Shown piece by piece: positions 4,894 through 5,444 of a stretch of 5,444 nucleotides of DNA. The DNA is taken from contig JAWXUG010000108.1 in NCBI GenBank assembly GCA_044432885.1, forward strand, positions 1-5,444, in the 5' to 3' direction. The notes beneath the pieces are model-generated. The model was given only the letters and a program-made list of their open reading frames with translations, had not been told where the DNA came from and ran no database searches. This DNA is from CAYJNO01 sp044432885 (GTDB lineage: Bacteria; Bacillota_I; Bacilli_A; Erysipelotrichales; Erysipelotrichaceae). A program made the position numbers and the translations under genes. How positions within the stretch are numbered: the first letter of the stretch is position 1; each line of letters begins with the position of its first letter.

Positions 4894-5444
4894 ATGCAAT
4901 TTATTAAGAAGAATCTATCAACTGATATGATAGAAGACAATGTATTTAAAGTAGTGAATTTAGCAAAAATCGCAAAGCAAAGAAATCCTGAAGGCGTTGT
5001 GGATGCAACCATTGGATCTTTGTTTGATGAAGAGGGAAGACTTGTTGCATTAAATACAGTTTTTGATGTATACAACCAACTTCCAAATACAGATAAAGCA
5101 GCTTATGCTCAGGGATTTGCAGGGAACAAAGACTATTTAGAGTGGATTAATAAAGAAATTGTAGGAAATGCTCACTTTTCATTACCTCATCAAGCAATCG
5201 CAACAGTAGGTGGAAGTGGTGCTATTTCATTGGCACTTTCAACAACATTAGAAGCAAAAGATTCAGTTATTGCTCCTAATATTGCATGGGGTTCTTATAA
5301 ATTGATGGCAGAAAACTTAAATTTAGGATATGAAACATACAATTTATTAGATGAAAATCACTTTGATTTAACGTCTTTTAAAGAAACATGTTTAAGGGTA
5401 GCAGAAAAACAAGATAAGTTATTCATCATTATCAACGATCCATG
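4894..5444 (+). CDS. PLP-dependent class I/II aminotransferase (aspartate/aromatic type), N-terminal part
   Basis: This enzyme probably moves an amino group between an amino acid and a 2-oxo acid using pyridoxal phosphate. The window shows 183 of an expected 400 or so residues; the gene is open at the right edge. DATIGSLFDEEGRL (37-50) corresponds to the substrate-entry segment of aspartate-type aminotransferases. GGSGAISLAL (106-115) is the phosphate-binding turn. Trp132 in PNIAWGSYKLM (128-138) is placed like the residue that stacks on the cofactor ring. The sequence ends at IINDP (179-183), and the last two bases, TG, would fit the Cys of the NDPCHNPTG-like motif found in this class. The catalytic lysine and the C-terminal arginine lie outside, so substrate choice (aspartate, tyrosine or other) cannot be read. 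The start ATG 4894 has GGGAGG seven bases upstream. It is divergent from the membrane protein-PHP unit with a 99-base gap. Confidence 0.87.
   Translation, partial: MQFIKKNLSTDMIEDNVFKVVNLAKIAKQRNPEGVVDATIGSLFDEEGRLVALNTVFDVYNQLPNTDKAAYAQGFAGNKDYLEWINKEIVGNAHFSLPHQAIATVGGSGAISLALSTTLEAKDSVIAPNIAWGSYKLMAENLNLGYETYNLLDENHFDLTSFKETCLRVAEKQDKLFIIINDP

Noticed and set aside
4887..5075. Minus-strand open frame of 62 codons
   Set aside because: It is opposite the start of the aminotransferase, which has a ribosome site and class motifs.

Overview
The window is AT-rich DNA from a low-GC Gram-positive bacterium. The protein sequences look like Firmicutes, perhaps an Erysipelotrichia-type lineage. That placement is inferred from gene content (the TrhP1/TrhP2 U32 pair, a FolT-type ECF S-component, a tetrahydrofolate riboswitch) and from strong AGGAGG-like ribosome sites; no marker gene confirms it. 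It reads as chromosomal housekeeping DNA. I see no transposase, CRISPR array, phage gene, tRNA or rRNA.

Positions 1-2788, minus strand: a compact three-gene RNA-modification operon. It is transcribed in the order TrhP1-like U32 protein (290 aa), TrhP2-like U32 protein (401 aa), then a TrmH/SpoU-family 2'-O-ribose methyltransferase that runs off the left edge. The first two genes abut as TAAATG and the second and third overlap as ATGA, so translation is probably coupled. TrhP1/TrhP2 homologues hydroxylate U34 of tRNA wobble positions; the methyltransferase probably acts on rRNA or tRNA.

Positions 2789-2989: a 201-base divergent intergenic region. It holds a sigma-A-type promoter (TTGACA, 17-base spacer, TACTAT) and a THF-type riboswitch whose P2, P3, P4 and loop pseudoknot can all be drawn. 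A hairpin that buries the Shine-Dalgarno sequence of the next gene follows. Positions 2990-3535, plus strand: that gene, a folate-type ECF transporter substrate-binding membrane protein (FolT-like). The logic is a simple feedback: enough intracellular reduced folate should shut down folate uptake.

Positions 3534-3564: a bidirectional intrinsic terminator between folT and the convergent gene; one arm lies inside the last codons of that gene. Positions 3547-4794, minus strand: a two-gene unit made of a small four-helix membrane protein of unknown function followed by a PHP-family metal-dependent phosphoesterase.

Positions 4795-4893: a 99-base divergent region with interleaved promoters. Positions 4894 to the right edge, plus strand: the N-terminal 183 residues of a PLP-dependent class I/II aminotransferase of the aspartate/aromatic type.

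The most interesting feature is the folT leader. It is a compact THF riboswitch whose usual 5' conserved segment and P1 helix are not evident and whose best promoter would start transcription almost at P2. I see no wholly new system here.
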